From: Flavobacterium gyeonganense
GTDB taxonomy: Bacteria > Bacteroidota > Bacteroidia > Flavobacteriales > Flavobacteriaceae
Length of the DNA stretch: 64,000 nucleotides
Direction: 5' to 3'
NCBI RefSeq assembly: GCF_029625295.1
Contig: NZ_CP121112.1
Coordinates: 2,542,001 to 2,606,000 of the forward strand
Part shown: positions 41,806-50,849 of the stretch, piece by piece
Numbering within the stretch: the first letter of the stretch is position 1
How the letters are laid out: each line of letters opens with the position of its first letter
Position numbers and translations under genes: made by a program
The notes under the pieces: generated by a model
What the model saw: only the letters and a program-made list of their open reading frames with translations
What the model was told of the DNA's origin: nothing
Databases searched by the model: none

Positions 41806-42669
41806 TTAACCTAAATAGGTTTTAAGGATTTTACTTCTCGAAGTGTGTTTCAATCTACGAATTGCTTTCTCTTTAATCTGACGCACACGCTCACGGGTTA
41901 AGTCAAAAGTTTCTCCGATTTCTTCCAAAGTCATCGGATGCTGATCACCAAGTCCAAAATACAAACGAACAACATCAGCTTCTCTTGGAGTTAATGTTTC
42001 TAAGGAACGCTCGATTTCAGTACGAAGAGATTCGTGAATTAATTCTCTATCCGGATTTGGAGATTCTCCAGAACGTAATACGTCATAAAGGTTAGAATCT
42101 TCTCCTTCAACAAGAGGGGCATCCATTGATAGGTGACGTCCAGAGTTTTTCATAGACTCTTTTACATCGTTTACAGTCATATCAAGTTCCTTTGCAATTT
42201 CTTCAGCAGAAGGCGGGCGCTCGTTAGATTGCTCTAATAAAGCATACATTTTGTTGATTTTATTGATAGAACCAATTTTGTTTAATGGTAAACGAACAAT
42301 ACGGGATTGTTCAGCCAATGCCTGAAGAATCGATTGACGAATCCACCAAACTGCATAAGAGATAAATTTGAAACCACGAGTTTCATCGAAACGTTGAGCG
42401 GCTTTAATAAGACCTAAGTTTCCTTCATTAATTAAGTCAGGAAGTGTTAATCCTTGATTTTGATATTGTTTGGCCACAGATACTACGAAACGTAGATTGG
42501 CTTTTGTTAGTTTTTCTAATGCTCTTTGATCACCGGCCTTTATTCTTTGTGCTAATTCTACCTCTTCATCAGCGGTAATTAGGTCAACTTTTCCAATTTC
42601 TTGTAGATATTTGTCTAACGATGCAGTTTCACGATTGGTTACCTGCTTGGTGATTTTAAGTTGTCTCAT
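41806..42669 (-). CDS. rpoD: Primary RNA polymerase sigma factor, short Bacteroidetes type
   Basis: 287 residues, the short form used as housekeeping sigma in this phylum. Region 1.2 is [29 protein letters not shown], region 2 is [38 protein letters not shown] and [21 protein letters not shown], region 3 follows, and region 4 has [29 protein letters not shown]. It directs polymerase to the TTTG / TAnnTTTG promoters seen in the window. An AGGGAG lies 8 bases before the ATG, a rare SD-like site for this group. Confidence 0.96.
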   Translation of the reverse strand: MRQLKITKQVTNRETASLDKYLQEIGKVDLITADEEVELAQRIKAGDQRALEKLTKANLRFVVSVAKQYQNQGLTLPDLINEGNLGLIKAAQRFDETRGFKFISYAVWWIRQSILQALAEQSRIVRLPLNKIGSINKINKMYALLEQSNERPPSAEEIAKELDMTVNDVKESMKNSGRHLSMDAPLVEGEDSNLYDVLRSGESPNPDRELIHESLRTEIERSLETLTPREADVVRLYFGLGDQHPMTLEEIGETFDLTRERVRQIKEKAIRRLKHTSRSKILKTYLG

Positions 42670-42752
42670 GTTGTTGTCTCCCTATTTTTTAAAGTGTACA
42701 AATGATTATACGTAAGGAGTATCAAAAAAGTTACAATAAATAAAAATATTTT

Positions 42753-43715
42753 TTAAAATAATAAATCTACCTGAGAATTTATTCTTTCCAGATAATAATC
42801 TATTTTTCGGATTGCCCGGTTAAAAAATAAGTTTTGCTCTTTAATACCGGATTGCCCTAACGGTTTTGAATTAATGATTTGTTGTTTGAAAAACTGATGT
42901 ACATTCTTGCAGCTTTCTTCATTATCAGTAATGAAATATCCCAGCAGGGTATATGGAACAAACATGGTAAGTTTTTCAGGAGTTTCTATCATCATATTGT
43001 TATTTAACAATATGAGTTCATTATAATAGAGGGCAAAATTAGCATTAGAAGCATTGCATTTTTCCTGAATTAAATTTACAATCCTTTTTAAGTCTTTGCA
43101 TAATGCATTTGCACTTTTCAGATTCAGTAATCCTGATTCATAAAAGTATAAAATTTGCTGTAAACTGCTGTTAATGGTAGTGTCATTCCAAACTTCATTT
43201 ACGCTAGCATTTTCATACGTTTTTTTTAGTGTTTGCATGTATTCCGAAAAAGATTCATCGATTACGAAATTTTCAAAAGTAACTTTCTTTTGGCTTGTGT
43301 TTAAAAGATTTAACCATACAAAAGCTTTAAATTTTGATAAAATTGTACCGTCCATAAAATAAAATAGCGGAATGTCTTTCGCGGAATAAAACAAGGTTGT
43401 TTTTGGATTTTTGGTTAAAAATGCTATCTGTTCAGCAGATGATTTGAAATACTGCAGCATGTCCTTTAAGGTTTCAATCTCAATTGTTTTTTCGACAATG
43501 ACCTTTTCTTTTTTCGAAAATAAATTGTCCAAAGAAATATTGTAATGACTAGCTAGTTTGATGGTTTCGTCGATAGAGAATTTACTCTTTTGGGAGATTC
43601 TTCGGTGTGATGCATCGTAACTGATTTCCAGGATAGCGGCGATTTCGTCTATTAACGAATCAGACTTAGAAACTTTACTTCTAATTGCTTTTAAAAAAGA
43701 TTCCTGATGCTTCAT
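42753..43715 (-). CDS. HTH transcriptional regulator divergent from the desaturase
   Basis: 320 residues. Residues about 18-65 form a helix-turn-helix (SLIDEIAAILEISYDASHRRISQKSKFSIDETIKLASHYNISLDNLF). The rest is a helical, Tyr/Leu-rich domain without a recognised ligand motif. It starts 106 bp from the divergent fatty-acid desaturase. A perfect 19-bp palindrome sits 2 bp from its start and a similar half-matching site sits beside the desaturase promoter. Self-control and control of membrane desaturation are inferences from this layout. Confidence 0.75.
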   Translation of the reverse strand: MKHQESFLKAIRSKVSKSDSLIDEIAAILEISYDASHRRISQKSKFSIDETIKLASHYNISLDNLFSKKEKVIVEKTIEIETLKDMLQYFKSSAEQIAFLTKNPKTTLFYSAKDIPLFYFMDGTILSKFKAFVWLNLLNTSQKKVTFENFVIDESFSEYMQTLKKTYENASVNEVWNDTTINSSLQQILYFYESGLLNLKSANALCKDLKRIVNLIQEKCNASNANFALYYNELILLNNNMMIETPEKLTMFVPYTLLGYFITDNEESCKNVHQFFKQQIINSKPLGQSGIKEQNLFFNRAIRKIDYYLERINSQVDLLF

Positions 43716-43716
43716 A

Positions 43717-43735
43717 ATTTGTGATAATCACAAAT
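43717..43735. promoter_or_regulatory. Perfect 19-bp operator palindrome
   Basis: ATTTGTGAT-A-ATCACAAAT, arms of 9 bp around one base, ends 2 bp before the ATG of the HTH gene (minus strand). A bound protein would block transcription or translation start of the regulator, which fits autorepression. Confidence 0.6.
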
Positions 43736-43771
43736 ATAGAAAATACTTTTATTAGTTTTTGCAAATACAGA

Positions 43772-43793
43772 TGTGATAATTGCAATAGGTTTG
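43772..43793 (+). promoter_or_regulatory. Second operator-like site and -7 box before the desaturase
   Basis: TGTGATAATTGCA at 43772-43784 matches 11 of 13 bases of the palindrome core TGTGATAATCACA at 43720-43732. One base later TAGGTTTG (43786-43793) is an exact TAnnTTTG -7 box for the desaturase. The site therefore lies in the promoter spacer, where binding would repress. Confidence 0.5.
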
Positions 43794-43820
43794 CTCTGTA
43801 ATTTAAAATAATCAATAATT

Positions 43821-44888
43821 ATGAAAGCTAAATATTTCAATAAATCGGCAGATGAAAAGCTATTTTTTCTTGCTTTAAAAGAAAAAGTTAATGATAAACT
43901 CAAAGATAAAACCGTTTCGCATGGAGATGCAGGATTTTGGTTTAAAGGGTTGTTTTGGACTCTAATCTGCTACTCGTCGTATTCGTTGTTATTCCTGAAT
44001 AGTAATAAAACTATTTTTTGGCTTTTATATGTAGTTTTTCAATTGTCAGGATTATTGATCGGATTTAGTTTTGGTCATGATGCTTCTCATAACACAGCTT
44101 TCCGAAATAAAAGAGCAAATTCAGTTTTACACTTTTTTAGTTTTCTGACAGTAGGAATTGATCCTTTACTTTGGGGATTAAGACATATTCGATCCCATCA
44201 TTTGTATGCAAATGTTGAAGGGAGTGATATTGATATAGATAAAAATCCATTTTTGAGGCTGAGCCCAACGCATCCCTGGAAACCAAAGCATAAATATCAG
44301 GCATATTATGCGCCATTTGTTTATATGTTTACTTTACTACATTCTGTTTTTATGAGCGATTGGGTGTATTTGTTTTCAGATGAATACGACTGGATGAAAC
44401 GAGGAGTTTCAAAGGCTGAATTATACTTTAGATTTTTACTGTATAAAGTGTTTTATTTTTCTTTAGTGTTAGTACTTCCGTTATTGTACGCTGACTTTTC
44501 CTGGACTTTTATTGTGCTGACTTTTCTAACCGCTAGTGCTTTTACATCGATGGTGTTTATTATAATGCTTGTGGGGACGCATTTTTTTGATGGAGCAGAT
44601 TATCCACAGCCTGAAGGAGAATTTCTTGAGCATACCTGGGCGGTTCATCAATTATACACTAGTTGTGATTGGGATGCCGATAAAGGCTGGGCAAGGTTTT
44701 TAAGCGGTGGGTCAAATTGCCATGCGGCACATCATCTCTTTCCTAATATCTGCCACACGAACTACAGTGAAATAAATAAAATAATTGAACATACGACAAA
44801 AGAATTCAAACAGCCGTATCACCATAAGACTTTATTTGAAATGATGTTTTCGCATTTTAAGCATTTACACAAAATGGGCAAGCGTTAA
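43821..44888 (+). CDS. Membrane fatty-acid desaturase
   Basis: 355 residues with about four to six membrane helices. The three histidine boxes for the di-iron site are present: GHDASHN, RHIRSHHLY, and NCHAAHHLFPNICH. The enzyme introduces a double bond into a membrane acyl chain and helps keep membranes fluid. The divergent HTH gene and the shared operator-like sites suggest local control, perhaps by temperature or fatty-acid state (inference). Confidence 0.92.
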   Translation: MKAKYFNKSADEKLFFLALKEKVNDKLKDKTVSHGDAGFWFKGLFWTLICYSSYSLLFLNSNKTIFWLLYVVFQLSGLLIGFSFGHDASHNTAFRNKRANSVLHFFSFLTVGIDPLLWGLRHIRSHHLYANVEGSDIDIDKNPFLRLSPTHPWKPKHKYQAYYAPFVYMFTLLHSVFMSDWVYLFSDEYDWMKRGVSKAELYFRFLLYKVFYFSLVLVLPLLYADFSWTFIVLTFLTASAFTSMVFIIMLVGTHFFDGADYPQPEGEFLEHTWAVHQLYTSCDWDADKGWARFLSGGSNCHAAHHLFPNICHTNYSEINKIIEHTTKEFKQPYHHKTLFEMMFSHFKHLHKMGKR

Positions 44889-44934
44889 TTTTATAATAAG
44901 AAAAGGTTTTAATGTTTGATTAAAATAAAAAATC

Positions 44935-45762
44935 ATGAAAACATTAAATAAAAAAGGAGTTTTAAAACCAGGAAGATCTCAATATACCTTAATTATAATA
45001 ATGTTCAGTGTGTTGAGTTTTGGACAGCATAATTTTTCAAAAGTGACAGATCATACACAGGTAAACAATATTGCTTTAGATTCTTCTGTAATATTAGATG
45101 TAAAAGAAATAAAGCTGGATTATTTCAGATGGAAATCTGATAATAATTTAAGAAATGACAGTATTAAAATTTTCAGTTTGTCGCCAATTTCTAAAAGAGT
45201 TAATAAAGTAAATGGTTTTGCTCTGGGTGCTGGTCATTTTGAAAATCAAAATATTACACTCCAGGTAATTAATGGGCTAAATATTGAGGCCAGTCCTATA
45301 TCATTAGCTCTCATTTCTTTTTCTATAAATGTTCCATTTGAGTCATTATTTGTGGGGATTAATGACAATGTTATAAGCAATGTCGCTTTTTTTGATGACA
45401 ACATAAAAAGTTATATAAAAGTAAATGGATTAAATGTGAGTTCGGGTGGTTTTATGGGAGGGGCAGAAGTGAGAGGAATCAATATTTCAATATTTTCAGG
45501 GATGAATAAAATGAATGGTTTTTCTGTTGGCGGGATATTAAATACTAAAAATTTCAACGGGTTAAGTATTTCAGGTTTAGCTAATTTATCTGATTTTGGG
45601 AATGGAATTCAGATTGGGCTTTCGAATGTTTCACGAAGACATAATGGAATTCAGATTGGTCTGTTTAATAATTCTAAAGAATTGCGAGGAGTGCAATTTG
45701 GGCTTTGGAATACAAATGGAAAGCGTAAACTTCCTTTTTTTAACTGGCAGTTTAAGAAATAA
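44935..45762 (+). CDS. LA_2272-type surface-repeat protein
   Basis: 275 residues. A hydrophobic segment (about 17-32, ending LSFGQ) looks like a signal peptide, though the basic N terminus is unusually long. From about residue 165 short beta repeats follow the pattern 'hydrophobic-x-G-hydrophobic-x-N' (VNGLNVSSGGFMGGAEVRGINIS, MNGFSVGGILNTKNFNGLSISGLANLSDFGNGIQIGLSN, HNGIQIGLFNNSKELRGVQFGLWN). This is the repeat type annotated as LA_2272 family surface protein. No function is known. Confidence 0.75.
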   Translation: MKTLNKKGVLKPGRSQYTLIIIMFSVLSFGQHNFSKVTDHTQVNNIALDSSVILDVKEIKLDYFRWKSDNNLRNDSIKIFSLSPISKRVNKVNGFALGAGHFENQNITLQVINGLNIEASPISLALISFSINVPFESLFVGINDNVISNVAFFDDNIKSYIKVNGLNVSSGGFMGGAEVRGINISIFSGMNKMNGFSVGGILNTKNFNGLSISGLANLSDFGNGIQIGLSNVSRRHNGIQIGLFNNSKELRGVQFGLWNTNGKRKLPFFNWQFKK

Positions 45763-45782
45763 AAAGAAACGTATTGAATCGA

Positions 45783-45818
45783 AAAACCCCAAATTCAGAT
45801 AAATGAATTTGGGGTTTT
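45783..45818. terminator. Bidirectional terminator between the surface-repeat gene and pnp
   Basis: AAAACCCCAAATTCA (45783-45797) pairs perfectly with TGAATTTGGGGTTTT (45804-45818) around a 6-base loop. Both strands have a T run at the exit side, and the two flanking genes converge on it. Confidence 0.9.
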
Positions 45819-45851
45819 CTATGAATAAACCTTTAGTAAACTAAGATCTGA

Positions 45852-47987
45852 TTACTCTTTTTTCTCCTCACGCGGAGGTCTAGGAACAAGTGCTTTTTTA
45901 GACACTTTTTCTTTTTTGGTTTTAGGATCAACTCCTAAGTATTTCACTTGGAAAACATCTCCCATTTTAACTACGTCTGCAACGTTTTCAGTACGTTCCC
46001 AGGCTAGTTCAGATACGTGAAGTAATACTTCATTTCCTGGCGCGGCAGTATATTCTACAACAGCTCCAAAATCAAGCATTTTGATTACTTTCACTTCATA
46101 AGCTTCTCCCATTTGTGGTTTGAAAGTAATAGAAGCAATTTTTGCTAATACTGCTTCAATTCCAACAGGATCTGTACCTAAAATTTCGATAACACCTTGT
46201 TCATCCACTTCGTTGATCACAATTGTAGTTCCGGTAGCTTTTTGTAATTCCTGAATTACTTTTCCACCAGGTCCAATCAATGCTCCAATAAAGTTTCCAG
46301 GAATAGTTCTGGTAATGATTTTTGGCGCGTGTGCTTTTACATCAGCTCTTGGAGCTGCAATAGTTTCCGTTATTTTTCCTAAAATATGCAAACGTCCGTC
46401 ACGTGCCTGAGCCAAAGCCTGCTCCATAATGTCGTAGCGTAAACCATCAATTTTGATATCCATTTGGCAAGCCGTGATACCGTCAGCAGTCCCCGTTACT
46501 TTAAAGTCCATATCTCCTAAGTGATCTTCATCACCTAAAATATCAGACAATACAGCAAATTTGTCACCGTCAGTAATTAATCCCATAGCAATACCAGAAA
46601 CTGGTTTTACCATTTGAACTCCGGCATCCAATAATGCCATTGTTCCGGCACAAACTGTTGCCATAGAAGAAGAACCGTTAGATTCTAAAACTTCAGAAAC
46701 AACACGAATTGTATAAGGACAATCTGCAGGAATCATATTTTTTAATGCTCTTTGAGCTAAGTTACCGTGACCAACTTCTCTTCTTGAAGTTCCTCTTAGT
46801 GGTTTTGCTTCACCAGTAGAGAAAGGAGGGAAGTTGTAGTGTAAGTAGAATTTCTCTTCACCTTGTTCAGATGGAGAATCGATTTGGTTAGCTTCTCTTG
46901 AAGTTCCAAGAGTTACTGTGGCCAAAGCCTGAGTTTCTCCACGTGTAAATAAAGACGAACCGTGTACTCTTGGTAAATAATCAGTTTCACACCAGATTGG
47001 TCTGATGTCTGTAGTTTTTCTACCATCAAGACGAACTCCTAATTCTAAAACCACATTACGAACAGCTTCTTTGTTTGTTTTGTAGAAATATTTAGAAACT
47101 AAATCTCCGTCAGCAGCTAATTCTTCTTCGGTAAATAAAGCTTTTACTTCTTCTTTTACTTCAGCAAATGCAGCTCCTCTTTCATGTTTAGCCGATCCAA
47201 CTTTTGCAATAGCATAAATTTTATCGTATGCAGCAGCTTTTACTTTCTTGTAAATTTCTTCGTTTTCTTTCTCACCTTCGTAAGTACGAATTTCTTTTTT
47301 ACCAAAAGCTTCCTGCAAACGGTATTGAGCCTGAATTTGAACTTTGATAGCTTCGTGAGCAAATTTAATTGCTTCGATCATTTCAGCTTCTGAAATTTCT
47401 TTCATCTCACCTTCGACCATGGCAACAGAATCCATAGAAGCACCAATCATCATGTCGATGTCTGATCTTTCTAAATCTTCTCTGCTTGGGTTGATCACTA
47501 ATTTTCCGTCGATACGTGCAACACGTACTTCAGAAATTAAGTTGTAAAATGGAATATCTGAAACTGCTAATGCCGCAGAAGCAGCTAAACCAGCTAAAGC
47601 ATCTGGCATAACTTCTTCGTCATGAGACATTAATTGAATCATAACCTGAGTTTCAGCATGGTAATCGTCTGGGAAAAGCGGACGTAATACACGGTCTACT
47701 AATCTCATTGTTAATACTTCACTGTCGCTTGGACGAGCCTCTCTCTTAAAGAAACCTCCTGGGAAACGACCAGCTGCTGCAAATTTTTCGCGATAATCTA
47801 CCGTTAATGGTAAAAAGTCAACGCCTGGGTTTGAGGTACGAGCCGAAACTGCTGTTGCAAGTATCATCGTATCTCCCATTCTTACTACTACAGAGCCGTC
47901 AGCTTGTTTTGCTAAACGTCCTGTCTCGATTGTGATGCTTCTGCCATCACCCAAATCGATTTTTTCTACAAATAATTGTGGAATCAT
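45852..47987 (-). CDS. pnp: Polyribonucleotide nucleotidyltransferase (PNPase)
   Basis: 711 residues. The order is two RNase PH domains (about 12-145 and 322-460; [21 protein letters not shown] and [35 protein letters not shown]), a helical linker, a KH domain (about 553-612: [26 protein letters not shown]) and an S1 domain (about 622-690: [20 protein letters not shown]). It degrades RNA 3' to 5' with phosphate. It lies downstream of rpsO, the classic arrangement, with a terminator between them. Confidence 0.98.
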   Translation of the reverse strand: MIPQLFVEKIDLGDGRSITIETGRLAKQADGSVVVRMGDTMILATAVSARTSNPGVDFLPLTVDYREKFAAAGRFPGGFFKREARPSDSEVLTMRLVDRVLRPLFPDDYHAETQVMIQLMSHDEEVMPDALAGLAASAALAVSDIPFYNLISEVRVARIDGKLVINPSREDLERSDIDMMIGASMDSVAMVEGEMKEISEAEMIEAIKFAHEAIKVQIQAQYRLQEAFGKKEIRTYEGEKENEEIYKKVKAAAYDKIYAIAKVGSAKHERGAAFAEVKEEVKALFTEEELAADGDLVSKYFYKTNKEAVRNVVLELGVRLDGRKTTDIRPIWCETDYLPRVHGSSLFTRGETQALATVTLGTSREANQIDSPSEQGEEKFYLHYNFPPFSTGEAKPLRGTSRREVGHGNLAQRALKNMIPADCPYTIRVVSEVLESNGSSSMATVCAGTMALLDAGVQMVKPVSGIAMGLITDGDKFAVLSDILGDEDHLGDMDFKVTGTADGITACQMDIKIDGLRYDIMEQALAQARDGRLHILGKITETIAAPRADVKAHAPKIITRTIPGNFIGALIGPGGKVIQELQKATGTTIVINEVDEQGVIEILGTDPVGIEAVLAKIASITFKPQMGEAYEVKVIKMLDFGAVVEYTAAPGNEVLLHVSELAWERTENVADVVKMGDVFQVKYLGVDPKTKKEKVSKKALVPRPPREEKKE

Positions 47988-48012
47988 AAATTTTTTCCTT
48001 TTGATTATACAA

Positions 48013-48069
48013 TGGGTTTTAGTTGTGTTGTGGTTGTTGTTGTGTGTAGTTGTTGTTATCTAAAACCCA
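48013..48069 (-). promoter_or_regulatory. Long-range stem in the pnp leader
   Basis: TGGGTTTTAG (48013-48022) pairs perfectly with CTAAAACCCA (48060-48069). The 37-base loop consists almost only of A and C on the RNA strand (repeated ACAAC/CACAA). It ends about 26 bases before the pnp start. In E. coli pnp RNA is autoregulated through a 5' stem; the analogy here is inference. Confidence 0.45.
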
Positions 48070-48120
48070 ATGAAAAACCAAACTTTTTTTCTTGTATAAA
48101 GTCCTGTAAGACTTGTATTT

Positions 48121-48156
48121 TGTAAAAACAAAAAGAGGCACTCTCGCACCTCTTTT
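48121..48156 (-). terminator. Terminator between rpsO and pnp
   Basis: AAAAGAGG (48131-48138) pairs with CCTCTTTT (48149-48156), loop of 10 bases. The minus strand continues with a T-rich run. It lies 10 bp behind rpsO, so pnp must partly depend on read-through or on its own promoter. Confidence 0.78.
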
Positions 48157-48165
48157 CTATATTGA

Positions 48166-48432
48166 TTATTTTCTGATATTCAATACTTTGATAATCTCAC
48201 GATATCTGTTGATATCTTTCTTTTTCAAGTAATCCAACAAAGCTCTTCTTTTACCTACTAATAGGACAAGAGAACGCTCAGTGTTATAATCGTGACGATT
48301 TTTTTTCAAGTGTTCAGTTAAGTGTGAAATTCTGTAAGTGAACAATGCAATTTGACCTTCAGCGCTTCCAGTGTTTGTTGCACCACCGTGTTGTGCGAAA
48401 ATTTCTTCTTTCTTTTCTTTAGTTAAATACAT
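48166..48432 (-). CDS. rpsO: 30S ribosomal protein S15
   Basis: 88 residues, the standard S15 length. Typical text is GSAEGQIALFTYRISHLTEHLKKNRHDYNTERSLVLLVGKRRALLDYLKKKDINRYREIIKVLNIRK. It binds 16S rRNA early in small-subunit assembly. The leader carries a short ATGTA/TACAT dyad; S15 represses its own mRNA in other bacteria, but no clear match can be shown here. Confidence 0.98.
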   Translation of the reverse strand: MYLTKEKKEEIFAQHGGATNTGSAEGQIALFTYRISHLTEHLKKNRHDYNTERSLVLLVGKRRALLDYLKKKDINRYREIIKVLNIRK

Positions 48433-48487
48433 TCCAATATTATTTAATGATTTTTATGTATGTCGTACATCTTTTGTAAGACGGGTG

Positions 48488-48495
48488 CAAAAATA
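48488..48495 (-). promoter_or_regulatory. -7 box of rpsO
   Basis: On the minus strand TATTTTTG is an exact TAnnTTTG match, 55 bases before the rpsO start. The place of the -33 box falls inside the 7-bp tandem repeat at 48503-48536, and no TTG is present there. Confidence 0.5.
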
Positions 48496-48502
48496 AATAA
48501 TA

Positions 48503-48536
48503 ATTATGAATTATGAATTATAAATTATGAATTATT
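48503..48536. repeat. 7-bp tandem repeat (ATTATGA) at the rpsO promoter
   Basis: Four units (ATTATGA, ATTATGA, ATTATAA, ATTATGA) and a partial fifth lie between the stop of the TonB-domain gene and the rpsO -7 box. Similar runs are common intergenic text in flavobacteria as I recall. Confidence 0.7.
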
Positions 48537-49508
48537 TTAATTTGCAGATTGAATAGTAATGGGCAATGAGTATAAGCATTTCATTTTTTGTCCTCTTTGT
48601 TCTCCCGGGTTGAAACCATCGTAATTATTTAAAATTCGTAAAGCTTCCTCTCCAGTGCCGTAACCGATATCTTTAATAATTCTCGGCTCTGTTACTTTTC
48701 CCTCTTTGTCAACTACAAATGTAACATAGATTTTTCCTTTAGTACCCTGAGGCATATTGGGTAGTTTATAGTTTTTTCCAACATACTGATAAAAACTTGA
48801 CATACCTCCTTTTGGTGTCGGTCTGATTTCAGTTTCGGTGTACTTGTAAGACACATTGTATCTGTCCCAGCTTTCGCCAGAAATTAATTTTTCTTCATTA
48901 TATTTTTCTTTATAAGTAAGTCTGGGGTTTAGGGACGAACCTTCCCAATTTCCGTCTTTAAATCCATTTTTTACTGCTCCTTTTGAAGATTGATTTTCGT
49001 CTGTATCTTCGAAAAATCCGTTTCCATTTGTTACTTTTTGGACACCATTTTTATCCCAAAATTCATTTATTTTAAAATTCGTTGTGCGTTTTTTGTTATC
49101 TTCAATATATTCTCCTTCAAGTTTTTTGTTTCCATCTTCGTACCATTCAGTACTTCTGCCATTAGTTCGCCCTTTAATGTAATTTGTAACTGATTTTTTT
49201 GTGCCATTTTTATAATAATAGGTTACTTCGCCCTCTTTCGGGGTTCCGGTATAAGTTGTTGAAATTCCTTGCATTCGTAAAGATCCTGAGCGATAATATT
49301 CCTGAACAATATAATTTTCTTTTTTTAATTTAGCATCTTTCACGACTCTTACATACATGTAATCTTTTGATTTGGTTTCTGAGGCGGTTGAGTCTAAATA
49401 AATAAAACTATCGTCTGGAGAAAGGATTAATTCATTGTTTTGTGGAACTTGCGAAAAAACTATTTTTGGAATAATAAGAAATAACAAAGAATACAAAATC
49501 GATTTCAT
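48537..49508 (-). CDS. YwqK-like MORN-repeat protein with C-terminal TonB domain
   Basis: 323 residues with a signal peptide (1-19, ending VFSQ). Residues about 55-225 contain MORN_2/YwqK repeats of the form YYKNG-x-K (EYYRSGSLRMQG, YYYKNGTKKSVTNYIKGRTNGRSTEWYEDGNKKLEGEY, GFKDGNWEG). Residues about 240-320 are a TonB C-terminal domain (YVGKNYKLPNMPQGTKGKIYVTFVVDKEGKVTEPRIIKDIGYGTGEEALRIL). There is no N-terminal anchor of a true TonB. It is paired with a homologue that lacks the TonB part. Confidence 0.82.
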   Translation of the reverse strand: MKSILYSLLFLIIPKIVFSQVPQNNELILSPDDSFIYLDSTASETKSKDYMYVRVVKDAKLKKENYIVQEYYRSGSLRMQGISTTYTGTPKEGEVTYYYKNGTKKSVTNYIKGRTNGRSTEWYEDGNKKLEGEYIEDNKKRTTNFKINEFWDKNGVQKVTNGNGFFEDTDENQSSKGAVKNGFKDGNWEGSSLNPRLTYKEKYNEEKLISGESWDRYNVSYKYTETEIRPTPKGGMSSFYQYVGKNYKLPNMPQGTKGKIYVTFVVDKEGKVTEPRIIKDIGYGTGEEALRILNNYDGFNPGEQRGQKMKCLYSLPITIQSAN

Positions 49509-49587
49509 AAATTTTTGGGTTATTTAAAAAGCGAATGTATTATTTTTAATACAATTTAACAACTTGTTTAATAGATTATTGAGCGAA

Positions 49588-50289
49588 TTATTTGATTGAT
49601 TTTGGAGTTGTTTTTTTACCAAATTGCTTTTCAGCCAAAGTGGAATAAGAGAGTTTGACATTGTTTTGATCTACACTTACACCTGAAACTAAAATTCCTT
49701 TATCATAATTTTCAGTAAATGTAATTTTACGTTCGGCATCACTTCCCTGCCAGATGCCTTGCTTTAAACCATTTTTAATAGTTCCTTTTTCTGTTATAAA
49801 GTTATCTGTATTTTCATATTCTCCATTTCCATCAACTACGGTTTGTTCTTTGTTTTCATTCCAAAAATTAAGGGTTAAAGTTTGAGCTGTTTTTGTTTTA
49901 GGATCCCAGGAATTCTGCTTCTCGCACTTTTTGCTTTGATTTTCGTACCAGGTGATTTCTTTTCCGGATTTATGATTGTCAGTATAATTTATAACAGATT
50001 CCTTTGCGCCATTTTTGTAGTAATAGATAAATTCACCATCTTTTTTCAGGATATCTCTGTCTAGAGTGGCGCCTGTCATTTTCTTTCTTCCGTTTTTATA
50101 AAAATCAGTAACCACATAGCGTACGCTTTTTTGGGAATAGTTTGTAATGACACGTGTGTAGATTTGGTTTTCGGGTGTAGTTTCACGATACAATGAGTCA
50201 AGAAAAATTTTTTTCGAGACCATGTTAATTTGTGCAGATAGAGTAACTGAAATTAAAAGAAAGAATAATATGAAAAGGCTTTTTTTCAT
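49588..50289 (-). CDS. YwqK-like MORN-repeat protein without TonB domain
   Basis: 233 residues with a signal peptide (about 1-20, ending LSAQ). It aligns with the first part of the next gene downstream: TDFYKNGRKKMTG, GEFIYYYKNGAKESVINYTDNHKSGKEITWYENQSKKCEKQ, ENTDNFITEKGTIKNGLKQGIWQG. It stops where the TonB domain begins in the paralogue. The two probably arose by tandem duplication with loss or gain of the TonB domain. Function unknown. Confidence 0.8.
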   Translation of the reverse strand: MKKSLFILFFLLISVTLSAQINMVSKKIFLDSLYRETTPENQIYTRVITNYSQKSVRYVVTDFYKNGRKKMTGATLDRDILKKDGEFIYYYKNGAKESVINYTDNHKSGKEITWYENQSKKCEKQNSWDPKTKTAQTLTLNFWNENKEQTVVDGNGEYENTDNFITEKGTIKNGLKQGIWQGSDAERKITFTENYDKGILVSGVSVDQNNVKLSYSTLAEKQFGKKTTPKSIK

Positions 50290-50322
50290 TTAGATCTATT
50301 TTTTGTAATAAAAATAGGACTT

Positions 50323-50778
50323 CTAAAATAATTTGGCAACTTCCTGATTTACAAATTCTAAAAATCGTTCGTCAGCTTCTGTAAAAGGGTCTATTACGTG
50401 ACTGTCAATATCAATTTGTCCAATGTTTACTCCGTTTACAAATAAAGGTACAACAATTTCTGATTTTACAGTAAAACTGCAGGCGATATAATTATCCTGA
50501 GCCTTAACATCCGGTACAACAAAATTGGCATTGCTTTCAGCGACCTGTCCACAAATACCTTTTCCGAATGGAATAACGGTATGATCTGTTTCTGCACCTA
50601 CATAAGGTCCTAAATGTAAAGTTTTGTTATCATGATTAGCAAAATAAAAACCAACCCAATTATAATAGTCTATACTTTCGCTTAATAGCTGACAGACTGC
50701 AAGTAATTTCTCGTCTCTGGTTGTATTTGTCTCAGCTGCAATAGCTGAAATTTTTGGCTGTAATTCCTGAAATGTCAT
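50323..50778 (-). CDS. GAF-domain protein, free methionine-(R)-sulfoxide reductase type
   Basis: 151 residues, one GAF domain. YYNWVGFYF, LGPYVGAETDHTVIPFGKGICGQVAE, NYIACSFTVKSEIVVPLFV and GQIDIDSHVIDPFTEADERFLE match the fRMsr family. Two Cys in the expected places are present (GICGQ and YIACS). The first conserved Cys of the family (ACxRI) is replaced by DHTVI, so the thiol cycle may use only two Cys. It would repair free methionine sulfoxide in the cytoplasm. It is divergent from xrtF. Confidence 0.85.
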   Translation of the reverse strand: MTFQELQPKISAIAAETNTTRDEKLLAVCQLLSESIDYYNWVGFYFANHDNKTLHLGPYVGAETDHTVIPFGKGICGQVAESNANFVVPDVKAQDNYIACSFTVKSEIVVPLFVNGVNIGQIDIDSHVIDPFTEADERFLEFVNQEVAKLF

Positions 50779-50849
50779 GATGTGAAAATTTTATACAAAA
50801 GTATTTAAAGCTGAACTCAAAAAATACATAAATTTGAAAAAAAAATCTT

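Noticed and set aside
48503..48536. Tandem repeat considered as a CRISPR-like array
   Set aside because: The units are 7 bp with no spacers and no cas genes nearby.
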